Notes: generated by a model from the letters alone, not told the origin. DNA of 64,000 nucleotides from Hoplostethus atlanticus (GCA_034670405.1 JAXDDX010000046.1:2871001-2935000); one strand, 5' to 3'; positions 1 through 13,358 are shown, counted from the stretch's first letter. Numbers and translations: made by a program.

Positions 1-1247
1 ACAAATGGACACAAATGGACCTGGTCCTGATTGGCCCCCCTCACTAAAACTATTGATAAAATCCTTCCAACCTGGCCAGTTTACAGCATTTGAACTGGTC
101 AGCCTCCACTCAGCAGGTTAACCTCATTTGAAGGAGGGTCTTGTGGTGTCAGCCATACCCTGTTAACTAAACTACATTTATTTGCAAAACATCATGAAGA
201 AGATTATTATTATATATTTGAAAACAAAATCATGAAAACTGAATTACAAGGGGCCTAATGTTATACTGCCTTGTTCGTTAAGTACTTGTATTTGTATAAT
301 TACCTTTATAATTAAGTACTTAATAATTCCTTATTTTAGTTATTCATGATGCAGCAAGTATTGACACAATAACTTCATATTTCACTTATTGATTTGTACC
401 TACATATTACAATATTCATTATCATTATACATATCTCTGGCTGCTGCAGAGTTAACAACTAAAATGATGAATTAAGCTGGTAGTTAGCACGTTAGTTATT
501 AAGTCACTATGAAGTACATTGATCAGCAGATTGGTTGACCATGACATAGTTGGTTAATGTTTAATCACTAGTTAATTAAGTATTAATTAGTAAAGTGCTG
601 CCGATTTCTTGTTTTAATGTATGGATGGTGTATCCATACTATGAGTACTTCTTGAGGTAATTGGATTTTGAATTCAGTGCAAATGAATGAATCAATGAAT
701 CTTAAAATGAAAGAAAAAAATGTGGCACTTTGATGATAATTTGACATTTATTTTTTTCTGACCAGACTCATACCTACTTTATATTGATCCAGTCAAGTCA
801 AGTATAAAAGTAACATTAAAAAAAACCCTGAGATGTGAGACTAGTTGCATTCAGCGCTGCCACTCGTGTGGAGGTGTGAACTGATCAATGCATGTACAGT
901 CATACACACATACAGGCGTATTTGTGTTGCTAGGAGAGGTTGGGTAATTATAGCCCTGAGCTCATATTTAGCAGTCGTCTAAAAGTAGGAGTGCTGAGCC
1001 GGGATCACTGACATGGTCGCTGACATCTTATTCATAACCTACAGCTGAACACCTACTCAACACCTACTCGGAAAAAATGCAGTACATACAATAAGTGCTG
1101 AAGTAGAAGCTGAAGTGTCTTGAAGTTAAAAACGCCAGCAGTATTATTTGACCTAAACAATAATACAAGAATTTGTTGAGTTACATTGCAGTCAATCAGT
1201 CAGCGTGTCAGTCAGCCTGTCAGTGAGTAAAATCAGTGGACCTTAAA
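1..1247. other. 3' flank of the first NFIL3-like gene, no other gene
   Basis: AT-rich DNA without a convincing coding region. On the minus strand an AATAAA hexamer (complement at 747-752) lies about 500 bases after the stop codon at 1248 and is a plausible poly(A) signal for the neighbouring bZIP gene, so roughly 740-1247 may be its 3'UTR. The first 20 bases are a perfect direct duplication of a 10-mer. Nothing else stands out. Confidence 0.4.
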
Positions 1248-2030
1248 TCAATCAGACACATATTGACTTGGTGGAGAGGAGGTCCTATCCTCTCTGGAGA
1301 TACATTTGTGAGGCAGGGCAGCATGGGACAGGGACAAGGCCCCTGGAACCTCCTGCTCCTCCTCCTCGTCTGAAGTGCCTCTCTGAGGAATGGGCCTGAC
1401 CAGGGGAACTCCAGGCCAGGGTGACTGGGGGGGCAAGACATTTGGACGAAGGAGAATGGGAGAGCGGAGGCCAGAGCTAGTGCTAACAGGTGAGTCTGAA
1501 TATGAATAGCCTCTCATGGTATGGAAGGCATATGCAGGGATGAAAGCAGGGACAATATGACCGGGCTGGGCTGTGGGTTGTTGTTGGTGGGTAGGCAGAA
1601 AACAAGGGTCTCTGCCACCCCAGCTGTACTCCCTCTGCAGGGGCTGGTGGCTGGTGCTAGTGGCTGAGATGGACTGGGTGCTGTTTCCCGCATGGATTGG
1701 CAGGTGGTTACTCTGGCGGGCAGTGTAGGCTGCAGGGTAGACCAGGCCGAAGTGGAGCTTGATGGCCAGTAGTTCAGTGCTAAGCCTGAGGTTTTCATCT
1801 TTCAGGGCCTCAAGATGTGCCTCCAACACGTAGTCATTCATCCTCCTCTTCACCCGTGAGCGCTTGGCTGCCTCGTTGTTCTTGCGACGTTTCTCCCAGT
1901 AGATGACATCCTTCTTTTCTTCGGGTATGAACTCTCGTTTGCGACGGAGACCCCGCAGCATCAGCTCCTTCTCTGCATGTAGAAGATGGCTATCTTTGCC
2001 TCCGTGAAGAGGCAGTGACAGTGGCTCCAT
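1248..2030 (-). CDS. NFIL3/E4BP4-like bZIP transcription factor, copy 1 (short form)
   Basis: This single-exon coding region gives 260 residues of a nuclear bZIP factor of the NFIL3 (E4BP4) family, which generally represses D-box (TTAYGTAA-type) promoters. The basic region lies at about residues 44-66 ([16 protein letters not shown] is diagnostic) and the leucine zipper at about 69-97. The C-terminal half is low-complexity, rich in Pro, Ser and Gln, with an acidic run (DEEEEQE). At 260 residues it is much shorter than mammalian NFIL3 (about 460). The ATG is the first in frame and follows a good splice acceptor about 36 bases upstream (minus strand, AG at 2068-2067), which matches the NFIL3 pattern of a non-coding 5' exon followed by one coding exon. 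Val60 replaces the Glu seen in the neighbouring copy (SRVKRR versus SREKRR). The family is certain; which fish nfil3 paralogue it is cannot be decided here. Confidence 0.92.
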   Translation of the reverse strand: MEPLSLPLHGGKDSHLLHAEKELMLRGLRRKREFIPEEKKDVIYWEKRRKNNEAAKRSRVKRRMNDYVLEAHLEALKDENLRLSTELLAIKLHFGLVYPAAYTARQSNHLPIHAGNSTQSISATSTSHQPLQREYSWGGRDPCFLPTHQQQPTAQPGHIVPAFIPAYAFHTMRGYSYSDSPVSTSSGLRSPILLRPNVLPPQSPWPGVPLVRPIPQRGTSDEEEEQEVPGALSLSHAALPHKCISREDRTSSPPSQYVSD

Positions 2031-2066
2031 GGTGGATGAGACAGATGGGAAACAACGAATAGAGAC
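2031..2066 (-). other. 5'UTR and splice acceptor of NFIL3-like copy 1
   Basis: On the minus strand a pyrimidine-rich tract ends in CAG at 2069-2067, about 36 bases before the start codon. This predicts that the coding exon is preceded by an intron and a non-coding first exon somewhere between here and about 8 kb. The first exon itself was not identified. Confidence 0.5.
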
Positions 2067-4306
2067 CTGAAGTCAACAAGAAAAGGGGAGAATGTGGTTA
2101 TTTTTATTGCTGTGCTTTGAGTAATACAGGTCCTGCCAGCTTTTTTCATGGTAACCTTTGGTCTGTTTTTAACCTTTTCTTTGTTTGACACTGAAAGGCC
2201 TGGAGTATTTCTGAGTGCAGTGATGATTGTAATTTGCAAGACTGTGACTGAGAATTTATTTCATGTATCTCAAAGCACTCTCAGTTCACGTGTAGTGAAC
2301 AGTTAGTTATTTTATGACAATAATAAGAATAAGAATATTAATAAGAATAACTTTAATTTAGGAAGGCCTTTCAGAGTAAGACACTTAACAACAAGAAGAA
2401 ATAAAGAGAAAAGAAAAGCTAGGCTAAACGGCTTTTTCCACAATACCTTATTTCAGAAGGGCAAAATTACAACAATGTAGTTGGTGTTGAATGTCATTGT
2501 AAAATATAATTGGATTATGCTGGGATTATAGGTAGAGAGATGATAGATTGTGGGAATGTTTATTCTATTAAACTTGATCAGTGCCTTGTTCTCCAGTAAA
2601 TATACCCACTTAAATGTCTGAACGTGGCCTCGGGTGGCAGCCTATTGGAGGAATGGAGGAATCCAGCTCAGTCTGACTTGGATGAAACCCAGTTACTTGT
2701 CAGTCAGGCTGCTCGTATTCACTGCTAATAATAATATTTTATTGGAAACGCTACAAAGGCTGATACGATTCACTCTGTCTCACCTACCTACCTCCAGCCC
2801 TCCTCCAGCCTCCACCCAGCCCAACCTCACCACCTACCTGTCTAGACACTGTGAGTAAGTGGGATTGGAAACACATAGTAGGCGAAGAAGAAGTTGGACT
2901 AAACTGTGTGTTAATACAAATACTATTATATGCAATTATTCACAGTAATGATCAACGAGTTCCACGTAGCAACAAACACACCATGTATTTCAAACAGGAG
3001 CTGTTGTTCACTCTGGAGAGTAGGCATGCATTATACAACAGATTTGTCTGGCCGGGGGTGTACTCATACAACCTCTCTCTAAAAATGACACAGGAACTTC
3101 TCTGCTGTTCCTCCCTGTTCACAGATATGAACTCATGCTCAGACCAAGCTGCATCATAGGAAAAACCAGTGGTAAAAATATTTTTTAAAGCGTTGCAATA
3201 TCTTATTTTGCACAGAATTGCTTTGCTGCCTGTGACTAGAAAGGTGAACAAACATTTCAGGTAATAGAGTATGAAATAGGCCGTTGTATCCAGCATTCAT
3301 TTTATGGATTGGACAGGTGATTGTTTGAGCTTTTAACCGCCGTGCATGGACTCAATTCAGATTCAAAAAATAAAAATTGGTGAGAGTTTACTTTGACTTG
3401 AAGAGTTTTGTTTGTTTCTCTGTTTCTCTCGCTCCCTCTATGATGGACTTGTCCACTTAGCCTTTTACAATGCATATGCTTTCACCACTTCCTCCTTCTG
3501 GCCTCTCGTTATCTTTCATGTACTTGTCTCACTTCATTCTTTACACGCTATGAGGAAGAAGAGGATCAGTGAGGGCCGGGCAAGGGTATGTCTGTTTCAC
3601 TTCAGAAGGCGCGCAAGGTGTATCATATACACAAACAGGAAAATATATTGCCTAACCAATCTGAGAAGAATGCTGGCAGCTTTTGTTGAATTGTGTTTCA
3701 CTGGGGTGGGCTGCTGGTGGTTTGATGGGAAGCTGTGCAAAAAAGAAGAAAGCTATGTCGAAACCACAGCTTTAGGCCCGAGTGCAAACACAGTCTCTCA
3801 CACATACTCATCCATTCACGCCCCCCCACCCCCCGACCCCCCTTCTTCACTCATACACACACACAAAACCAAGCATGCGTACACACACACACACACATTT
3901 TGAGCTCGCAGTTATTCTCTGAAGCAACAACACTGCATCTCAAATGATCATTTACAATCAAACATCACACCTTATTTTGACAGTTGCATTTAACACTTCA
4001 CAGATCTGAAAAATAAATTGTCATTCGTGGATTTCAACGTGTGCACTCTCTAAGCATAACTCTTACAACTTCTTCATAAGACGTTACCTCAAAAATGAAC
4101 ATGCAGTGTCCTGTTCTTGTTTTTATAAATACACATGTTCTGTATTCTGTCAAATCTATTTGAATTCATTTAACGCTGTTTTGAAAAACGTTTAGCACTT
4201 CATGATGATATTGTAAAGTTGGTATAGTAAATGCAGATCAACCTTTCCCAGCATGTTAGCTGAGCTTATAGTCATCAGAGTGAGCCAGGGGCATCAAAAT
4301 AAACGT

Positions 4307-4335
4307 GTTAGTTAGTTAGTTAGTTAGTTAGTTAG
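4307..4335. repeat. (GTTA)n microsatellite
   Basis: About seven perfect copies of GTTA in non-coding DNA. Confidence 0.9.
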
Positions 4336-6045
4336 AAATAAAACAGAGCAGGCGCTGTTTGTGTGGTTTAAAAATACTCAAGCCTGTGGCCAACAGAAAT
4401 GTAAGTCTCCAGGCTTTGTCTGTGTGCGATTGTGTGACTTTGTGTGTGTGAGTGAGTGGGTGCAGGCGCATCGGTGTCCTTGCGTGCATGTGTGTGGCAC
4501 AAAGACTACGCCGCTTCAGTTGTGCACCCTGTGTTGGTGATCCCAAAAAAGGCAGCAGCAGGAAGAGAGAAAGACGCTGAGACAGGGAGAGTCAGAGAGA
4601 GAGAGAGAGAAAAAAAGAGAGACGGTTCCTGAGTGAAAGCTCTCTTGAGACCGACCCTCTTGCACCTCTTTCTTATTGACAGACTAATTATAGCACACCT
4701 GCTTTTTAGTAAGGAGCCCTGAACTTTCCTCTTTTGGCACCTATCCGTTTTCTCATACTCCATCTGCTGTCGTGTTGCTGTGCTCTGTGCCAGTCATTAT
4801 TTCTCATTGCTACCGATAGGAAGTAAAATTGGTTGGTTCTTATTCTGTGGCTTTTCACTCTAAACTGCCAGTGTGGAAATTGTAGTGAATGGATACCCTC
4901 TTGGGTATGGGGAATAGAGACTTTGCCACAGCTCTTGGCTTGCCTTGTCCATTGACATACATATCCCATAAGTCATCAGGCCACCATCCCTCCTCGTACT
5001 ATGTTTGTATATAGTAATAAACATTTTTTGTTGTTTTATGCCCGACTATATCTGTGGGACTTGCATAATTTCAGAGTCCAACAAATTAAACTAAGTACGA
5101 GTATTTGAAGAAGGTGTTCCAGTGACAGAGGATTTATCATCAACTTGCTGCTCAGTCATAGATTTTAATTATTTTTTACTAAAACAAAAATAGATAAGGT
5201 TTTCTGTCACTGATTAATTTCCCCTTAGACTTCACTGCAGAAATTTACAAATATGAGATACAAATAAATAGTTTCCCCTTTGACGGATTTAAATAAGACA
5301 AACTTGTTTAGGCCAAAAATGATGTGTGGTTAAGTTATAGGACAATCTGAGATCACGTGTGCAATTTGAAATAGTCATAAAGAATCTGCATATGATCATT
5401 TACATTGGTAATAGAGTATCGATAGATCCGAATGAATATTTCATGCAAGGAGGCCTTTCTTTAAGAAACATGCCGTACAACACTGTCCTCCTAAATAATC
5501 AGATATTTACAGCTTCAAAAGCATTTCCCCTTCCTCAATGCTCACATTTTGAGCTACTGTAACCTGATTACATAGATGGCAGTTACCATATATCAAAACA
5601 AGATGAATAGTTGAAATACCTAATGGCACATTCCCAGAAATAATAGTGATTACAAGAGTTTGGTCTGATGACCAATTACAGAATTGACTATACATTAACA
5701 TCAGCACATTGTGCTATAAGATACGTTAGTGTATGGGTAAGACCATCTATCCTTCAGCCTTGTATTGTAAGAAATAAGCACAGGGCCTTACCTTCAGCTG
5801 CCAAACTGTTCAGTGAGTCTGCTGTAAATGCTACTGAGGGCGTCAATGACCTCACTCCCCAACAACAACCAATACTAATCTACAACTCAGAGGCACTGAA
5901 CTCTCCTCTGAGATTCTATCATGCTATCAGTTCACCTACATGGAGAGGGAGAGGGGGGCTCGTGATGTCCTGCTGCTCTCAGTTATTGTGACTATCTTCT
6001 CCTCTCCTCTTCTCTCATCATTTGTTGTTTTGTTGTCTTTGCCTC

Positions 6046-6046
<1 letters not shown>

Positions 6047-6080
<34 letters not shown>

Positions 6081-6081
6081 G
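6047..6081. repeat. (CTGT)n microsatellite
   Basis: About nine copies of CTGT in non-coding DNA, preceded by a CT-rich stretch. Confidence 0.9.
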
Positions 6082-8354
6082 CCCACCTCTTAATGTTCAT
6101 GTGGTGGCAGCGGCTTACACACGTGTTTATTTGTATTGTGTGCTGTTGTTTGATCGTGTTGTGTTGTGTAGTATCACATTGCATGGATGTATAGTTTCAC
6201 TTATGTTTGCATTTCATATTTTAGGCATTTAGCTGAAGCTCCTATCCAGAAAGAAAAAACAAGAGCTTTAAATAGCGGGACGTGGAATCAAAGCCACGGC
6301 AGCCAGCTAATAGATCAAAACAAGTGTTGCTTTGCCCCTCAAATATTCAAGTATATAGTAGACAAGTGCAAAGTAAAGTGCCTGAAAATGTGCAGTGTGT
6401 GTGTTAAATTATTGTATGTATAGACGGTGTCAGCTATTATATAAATCACTATTACTACATAACTTGTTGTGAGATTTTTCTGCAAATGTAACTGCGTTTG
6501 CCTTGAAACTAATGTACAATTAGTGTCAGCAAATGGCAGTTAGGAGGAAGTACATGGGTGGTGCTACACATGAGATAGAAACTCAATCTATTTATATGCT
6601 CTAATATCAGGGCTGACAACACTAATGGACTAAGAGGCAGGTCAGCTCTATCACTATTCTGTAAATCTGCATCATAACATCCATATCATAATAACCGCTA
6701 TAGATATAACTGTGACACAATCCATACAGGGTGACCTTCAGACCTTGTCAATCACAGCAAAGTATGACAAATAAACATTGATTGTATGAAGCAATCTGCA
6801 GCATAATCTGACAGACAGTGGCCAGTCCACCGAGGTTGTGTTTTAGCGCCCTCTGCTGGTCGCTTGAGGAACATGCAAGAGCGGCACTGTCGACACCGTG
6901 TGGATCATGATGAGACTTCTCATGAATGACAGAATCACTACAGATAAAACAACACGTAATGTGATTATTAAAATCATTTTTTTGTAAATACAGATATAAA
7001 TCATAAAAATATACACATATTGTCTTACAGACAGCTTTGCAGCCACTCTCATGTCATGAACACTGAAACTTTGCAACCACTAAGCAGTGAAATTTGGTAC
7101 AACACTACAGGAACAGTAACACTAACTAGAAAGCTGTTTGTGAATTTAGTGCGCACAAATATTGTCTCAAACCGTTGTTGTCCAAGTGTACCTGCTATTT
7201 GTCATCATTTTCCACTATCTTAATTTTGTATTCCCTTTATTGCTACAGTAAGTTTATGTAGTTGATAATGATAACTACAATAGAGCAAACACACTCAAGA
7301 TGGATGTTTTCCCCGTATAGATGTGATTTAACTTTTTTAATGCTTTAACCACACAAAGTTACAGTAAAAACAAATAAACAGTATACAGTAATACAGTAGG
7401 TATTAGTGCAGAAGGCACTTAAGTGTTCAGTAAACCCTGTAACTTCTGATTGACAGTTTGAGTTTAAAAATACGTCTGTAGATCAGAAAGGTCAATTAAA
7501 CATGGTGAGAACTAAAATTTAAAATTAATATTTAGCCCCTTAATGTTAAAGCCTCAAAATCATTATCTTGTATAAACTTAATCTCTCAATACTTACGGTC
7601 CAAACCATTTAATAACGTTGCTCTGTAATGCACATCTAATAAACAGTTGATATGAGAATGGAAGAGAATAGAAACATGCAGGAGAGGAGAACAAAGATGG
7701 TCACGGTGTTTTTGCGTATAGGCTTTGGCCATCGTTTAAAAGGTTATGGATCATCGGGACCAATCGGCCGCAACCAAGGACCCAGTTGGCGTATTAACAA
7801 GCCTGACTTTGGACGCCACGAAAGCTGGAGCACAGAAGAATAGCGCGAATCGGTGCAAGGCAGAGGCACACAGACAGTTGTGGGTCTACAGATTAACGTC
7901 TCAACGTTCATTTTTCCATCAAATCAAACTCAGTGACGTTCAGTGAGGGAAAACACGCAGTGGGGATAAGGGGAATACCAAGTTAACAGGCAGCCAGTTT
8001 CGTTGGCTCAGTCGCCGCTGCTTTTCACCGCAGAATAAACGGTAGAAAGTTTGTTCTATATAATACAGTTTCACACTGGATTTACTCTCAACATCAACTC
8101 CAACAAATTTGATTCGAGTGTGTTATTATTAAATACCTGCATACCTTACGCTAAATCCTTTTGATCCTTTAAACCAAACACTGAAATATTTATTTGTATT
8201 GAGTCAAGGGATAGCAAAAATCTTTCACTGCGTTGCATCGGAGCCTATCTAACAATGTTTGCATTTTTCGTAGCAATAAATTTGAAAGCACAAAAAAAAT
8301 CATAGAATCTAGAAAAATGTCACCCGCAAACCATAGAGGATGTGGATTTGCAGG

Positions 8355-8408
8355 TCTATCTCTATAGATATCTCTATAGATAGCTCTATCTATCTATCTA
8401 TCTATCTA
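8355..8408. repeat. (TATC)n microsatellite, interrupted
   Basis: Imperfect TATC/TAGA array within the probable 3' flank of NFIL3-like copy 2, before a T-rich stretch. Confidence 0.85.
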
Positions 8409-8680
8409 GATATATCAATATTTTTCTTTTCTTTTTTTATCATACCCAAGGTGGTGTTCACCATTCCTATAGTAGATGTAAACAACCTTGATCATTTGTT
8501 TTGTATTAAATTCTATAAAACACCTGCCAATACGAACGTAAATCACCAGCAGTCATATTTTCTTTCCAGGATGGAAAAACTGGCATGCAGCGTGTCATCA
8601 AATTTCACAATGACCTTTGCGGCTATGAATCTTGCTTTTCTGTTGGTAGTTTACCCTGAAAGTCTTTCCAAACTGCCCTG

Positions 8681-9832
8681 TTAGCGTCTGTCAGGACTGA
8701 GAGGGATCCTGACTTGTGCCAGCTCTCCCGGTACACCATTAAACCTTCCCCTTCCCCTGAAGCATCGATGAATGTCTGTCTCCTGACCCTGGCCCTCTCT
8801 CTCCTCGATGGGCATGTAGAGAGGCAGGCTGGGGTAGAGGCCTGCCGGGGCCAGATATGGAGCTCGCCAAGGCAGCAGAAGATTGCTGCACACTGCCGAG
8901 TGACTCAGATGGGGCATCAGCCAACTTTGAGGTGGGTGTGAGGTTGGAGAGAGGGTGGAAGCAGGGTGGAGTGAGTCAGCTGTTGGTGCAAATGCTCGAA
9001 TGGAAAAAGTAGAATGGGAGGACACATTGGTGGTGTTTGGGATGTCATTGCTGGAGGAGACTTGTTGGTGAGCATCCATCTCTGTCTCGACTGATCTCCC
9101 ACTCTCTGAATCAGCTCGGGGAGAGAGGACAGGGGGAGGGAAGAAATGGAAGATGCCCTGACCTGAGACAGAGCTACCCAGGGGACTCTGTGGATCAAAC
9201 CCTCTACCGACACCTCTAGCTGAGGCAAAAGAGGAGACCCTGGATCCTAAAGGGTAGTTCACCACCCCCGGTTGCTTCCCTCCCAGGATTGAGGCTGGGT
9301 TGCCCCAGAGTCCTGCCTGGAACAGGGTAGGTGTGGGGTGCGGGAGGGGAGCTGGCCTGTGTGACAAGGACAGTGCAGAGGCTACAGAAGCAGTGGAGGT
9401 TGGAGTAGTAGTGGCGGCGTTGTTGGTTTCTCTACCCAAGCCGTTGTGATACTGCAGGCTGAGCACCTTGGCCCTGAGCTGTGTGTTCTCTTCACTCAGA
9501 GCCAACAGCTGCCCTTCCAACACCAGGTCGCTCAGCCTCCTCTTTTCCCTCGAACGCTTGGCCGCCTCGTTGTTCTTGCGACGTTTATCCCAGTAGATGG
9601 CATCTTTCTTGTCGGCAGGGGTAATCTCCCTTTTGCGGCGTGTGCTAAGGGGCAGGTGGCTGTGGCAGGCCCGTAAACGGAGGAGACGCGGAGTCAGCAG
9701 GGAGGGCCGTGCCACGGGGAAGAGGAGTCCAGGATCTGAAACAATCTCCTCAACGCCGTTGCTCTCAACTGAGGAAAAGGGCTGACGCAGAACAGCTGCT
9801 TTGTGACCGTCGTGGCTCCCCGGGGTAGACAT
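8681..9832 (-). CDS. NFIL3/E4BP4-like bZIP transcription factor, copy 2
   Basis: A 383-residue single-exon bZIP protein of the NFIL3 (E4BP4) family, expected to act in the nucleus as a D-box-binding repressor. The basic region spans about residues 81-103 ([20 protein letters not shown]) and the zipper about 104-131. The rest is Pro/Ser/Thr-rich and looks disordered. The first ATG is used; it lies 15 bases after a strong splice acceptor on the minus strand (AG at 9849-9848, behind a CT tract), again implying a non-coding first exon. A longer N-terminal extension (about 60 residues before the conserved [18 protein letters not shown] segment) separates it from copy 1. The gene lies 6.65 kb upstream of copy 1 in the same direction, so the pair looks like an old tandem duplication. 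The exact paralogue name is not determined. Confidence 0.93.
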   Translation of the reverse strand: MSTPGSHDGHKAAVLRQPFSSVESNGVEEIVSDPGLLFPVARPSLLTPRLLRLRACHSHLPLSTRRKREITPADKKDAIYWDKRRKNNEAAKRSREKRRLSDLVLEGQLLALSEENTQLRAKVLSLQYHNGLGRETNNAATTTPTSTASVASALSLSHRPAPLPHPTPTLFQAGLWGNPASILGGKQPGVVNYPLGSRVSSFASARGVGRGFDPQSPLGSSVSGQGIFHFFPPPVLSPRADSESGRSVETEMDAHQQVSSSNDIPNTTNVSSHSTFSIRAFAPTADSLHPASTLSPTSHPPQSWLMPHLSHSAVCSNLLLPWRAPYLAPAGLYPSLPLYMPIEEREGQGQETDIHRCFRGRGRFNGVPGELAQVRIPLSPDRR

Positions 9833-9847
9833 GCCACCGGCTACAGA
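9833..9847 (-). other. 5'UTR and splice acceptor of NFIL3-like copy 2
   Basis: On the minus strand a CT-rich tract ends in CCCCCAG immediately before position 9847, so a spliced 5'UTR of only 15 bases precedes the start codon in this exon. This supports the chosen ATG. Confidence 0.6.
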
Positions 9848-11109
9848 CTGGGGGAAGACAAAGACGCAAGATCAAAAGGAGTTTTTTGGTTTCATGCAAA
9901 GCTAGAATCAAAACTCAAAGGAACATGAGTTTGATTTCATGAGATTTCATGAGACTCTTTCACACAAATGCAAACATCCATCCTAGGTTATAATTTGCAC
10001 AAAAAGTGATGCATTCTACAGTGTATGTCAATATCAATAAAAATAAGAGTTGAAGTAGATATCCCAATCTGCTTTCAGTGTACAGTTTAAGATCGAGGAC
10101 GTAACTGGCAAATCAAATAAAAAGTCTTGAGATTTATTATCTCTTTGGTTGTGTTTTTTTGTGTGATGATTATCATTATCAAAAGATATTTACAAGAGTT
10201 GATCAAAGTTATTTCCACTTTTATGTTGTGGTTTTCCTATAAAGTTTCAAAACCTACGTATGCCACTGCGACTCTAAAGACCCCCCACCTAAACACAATC
10301 ATTAGAGATAAAGATCCTTAAAGCAGTATTTAACTCAGTACAATACACACTTCCATACAATTAGAGTTCTGAATTGAGTTACACATCTAACATACGAGCA
10401 ATGGAAACGCAACCTGGATGTTAATTTCCTGTGTTGTGTGCCATTAAATCACTTTACTTACTTAAATTACTTAAGTCATTTTACCTGTTGATCAAAAGCT
10501 TGAATTTGGGACTATGAACCTTTACTGGGACAATCTGAGGATGACTGTTTTTAAACTCATATCAGTGTATCTTTAAATAAAATGAAAATGTTCCACCGTG
10601 GTGACCTGTAGCTGTGGCATGTAAAACATTTTCTTTTGGTTCCACGAAGAGCAACGAAATGGTTCTGTTGCACCAAAAGGTGGCCACCCATAATTCTGCC
10701 CAAAATCAACTGGGTTTAACTGGGGTTTCTCTTTAAGGTGAGTATTTTTTACTGGTCTTCCACTTCAGATTCATCTAAACTCATGCTTGAAATCAATAGC
10801 CTTACTTTTTTATTTTATTGAAATGAATAGTCTTAATTTAATCAAATAAAAATCACTGGAGCAAAACTGACATTACATAAACTGACAAACATAAACAGCA
10901 ATACAATCTTTGAAATAAGAACATTTATATTGACCTGAATAAAAATAATGTTCCCTGTGACATGATTTGGAAGGTAATATCACGTTTGATCGAGTTTGAT
11001 GGATTTCTGCAACCCAAACAGCAACAACACGAAACAAAATAGAATCTGAACACTTTCTAAAGTATCTTTCTTGAGTTTGTGTGTGTTTGATATTGGCTTA
11101 CCCACCTGT

Positions 11110-11215
11110 TTGATGCGTTTACCTGTCTATCGCGCTGAGCGGTGCTGAAGAGAGTAGCACTCAGCATCTCGCGCTGAAGCACAGAACTACCGCATTTACA
11201 TACAGCCAATGGCGT
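11110..11215 (-). promoter_or_regulatory. Candidate promoter and first non-coding exon of NFIL3-like copy 2
   Basis: Read on the minus strand, a CCAAT box in inverted form (ATTGG, plus-strand CCAAT at 11206-11210) is followed by a CpG-containing stretch and then by two possible splice donors (CAG|GTAAAC and CAG|GTGGGT) at about 11.1 kb. A near D-box (TATGTAA, complement at 11196-11202) lies beside the CCAAT box. D-boxes are the NFIL3 target, so feedback is conceivable. This is inference from motif spacing only. Confidence 0.3.
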
Positions 11216-11792
11216 GTACTCTTTATTTTCTGTCTTCACTTGGAAGGCGGAAGTCCAAGGCAAGACTGTGGTAACACCCAAACCATCAGGTGATGCTGAA
11301 ATGAGTCGCTTTGGATCAACTGTCCTACTTAGATTTGTACTGCACATCCACGGTGCAAAGATAAGTGGTGCATGACGATATGACTATTCATACCCAATAA
11401 TAATTATAACGATTGTTTTTATAGCACGAATCTGAAAGCGGAGTGGAGAAAGTGATCTGCAGGAAACAGGAACACGGGTAGTAAAGTATACAGTGTAAAG
11501 AGGAAATAGAAAACACGTTCAACAACAAGAGAAAGAACAAGAGAAAGAAGTTTAAAATCTGTGCAAAATGAAAGCAATTCGATAAAAAAATCGATCAAGT
11601 CTATAAAAAGCGGTTTAGACGTGATTGAAACACGTGATACTGATATTAGCGAATCTAATTCCTCCTTAAAACACGGACGACCTCTACATCTGCGGTGGAC
11701 AAAATGATTTATTATATTATAATTTTGATATTTTCCAAGTCGTGTTTGGTCGTCATGCATGTATTTCTCCCTCTGTGTGTTTGTGTGAGTAC

Positions 11793-11793
<1 letters not shown>

Positions 11794-11874
<81 letters not shown>

Positions 11875-11880
11875 GAGAGA
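11794..11880. repeat. (GA)n microsatellite, about 43 units
   Basis: Nearly perfect GA array followed by degenerate GTGA units. The arginine/glutamate-repeat frame it opens is an artefact. Confidence 0.95.
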
Positions 11881-12067
11881 GTGAGTGTGAGAGTGTGAGA
11901 GTTGGGGGGCTGTCCGAGTCAGGAAGGGGATAGTCCTGTTGGGGCTGGGATCTCCGTGTTTGTAGAAAACATTTTCTGACTCATCTACTACTCACAGTCT
12001 GCCACGTTCACACAGCCAGATTCCAACTAGTGAATTAACCACATATCTTCAAAGAATTGATGAAACC

Positions 12068-12075
12068 CACACACA

Positions 12076-12114
<39 letters not shown>
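12068..12114. repeat. (CA)n microsatellite
   Basis: About 22 CA units with one interruption. Confidence 0.95.
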
Positions 12115-12116
<2 letters not shown>

Positions 12117-13293
12117 ACAGGAAAGTGTATTTTGTGATGTTATGCTGTTCATTATATGAGCTAAGACTTAATACCACTTTGGGTGAGTGAGTGAGTGAAT
12201 CATCTTCAGTCTTATTTGACAAGTGAGTTATGAGTTAAACTGCTTTGATTGATAATGTTACTCAGTAAAACTTCATGTCGCTGTGGATGACTCACTGCCA
12301 CTGTTGAAGTGAACAGGTTCAGAACACACTGTGGTGCATGGCGGTGGGCCTACATAATTGTTACCACTGTCAGTCTCTTATTGTATGCCAACACCACATC
12401 CTGCATGTTACTGTGAGATGGTTGCTCTTTGTGTGCGTAGTAAATGTAAACTTGTAAACTATTTCTATACTGTAAACTTTAGAAACGTATAGATCTACCA
12501 TAATGCATTTCTATTACTGTATATATGACATCTGTGGGAATGAAATATAACTATATATAACTATGTTAAACCAGTTTGGTATATACTGTATTTCCAGTGT
12601 TTCCTCTTCCCTCCACATGGATTATCTGACAAATGCCTCCTTGTTTGTAACGTTGCTTCTCATCCACCTTACTGTATATTCTGATGTACTGGGGCTTCCT
12701 CGCCCTGATGAGTCATTTCAGGCTTCTCCTGCAGCTCACAGTTCATAGAGTTGTTTCTATGTAGTAGTGTTTTATAAGAGATGAACCACTTCTGTGGCAT
12801 GATACAAAAATAAAGACATTTTTTCATCAGTTTAATAAAACCTATTGCATTTCAATTCAACTACATCTCCCTCATTTCCATTATTGTGTTGTAAATAGCC
12901 AGTAATTGAAAAGTTGTTATTCAATAGTTGTTATAGTTGTTATACAGAAACTGCTACATGTAATAAGAAAGTAGAAGACTAGTCACTGTTTCCCTCTCTT
13001 TTGGTTTAATTTTCTGCAGTCCAGTCACATAAAATATCCATTCAAGATCAGATCAGATCATCACAGAACTATCCGGGTCAAACATTGTTAACGTATAACC
13101 ACACCGTGGGAAAATGGAGGTGTCAGATACTTCTATATTTCTTATGGATCTGTTGTCCACACCTCAACCCTAGTTATACCAGTAACAACACCCTTTTGTA
13201 CTGCACCCACACAATTCGCAAAACAAGGTGACTCATACTTGGGTATTCCTGTGAACTTTGATGTTATGTCAGACTCCTCCTTACACCTCCCCT

Positions 13294-13303
13294 ACACACA
13301 CAC

Positions 13304-13351
<48 letters not shown>

Positions 13352-13358
13352 ACACACT
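13294..13358. repeat. (CA)n microsatellite
   Basis: About 32 CA units with single interruptions (ACGC, ATAC). Confidence 0.95.

Larger units (their letters stand above)
2069..8680. other. Non-coding region between the two NFIL3-like genes
   Basis: No coding region is supported. The region should hold the 5' intron, first exon and promoter of copy 1 and the 3'UTR of copy 2. A minus-strand AATAAA (complement at 8189-8194) sits about 490 bases past the copy 2 stop. A CpG-containing patch with a CCAAT box at about 7740-7920 could be the copy 1 promoter, but this is a guess. Diverged interspersed-repeat debris is likely at 2330-2400 (an AATAAT-rich run followed by CTTTAATTTAGG). Confidence 0.35.

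Noticed and set aside
3412..3903. 163-codon open frame on the plus strand
   Set aside because: No domain or family resemblance, and its 3' part runs into CA-rich low-complexity DNA; no splice or context support.
11742..11933. Open frame rich in Arg-Glu repeats
   Set aside because: It is the translation of a (GA)n microsatellite.
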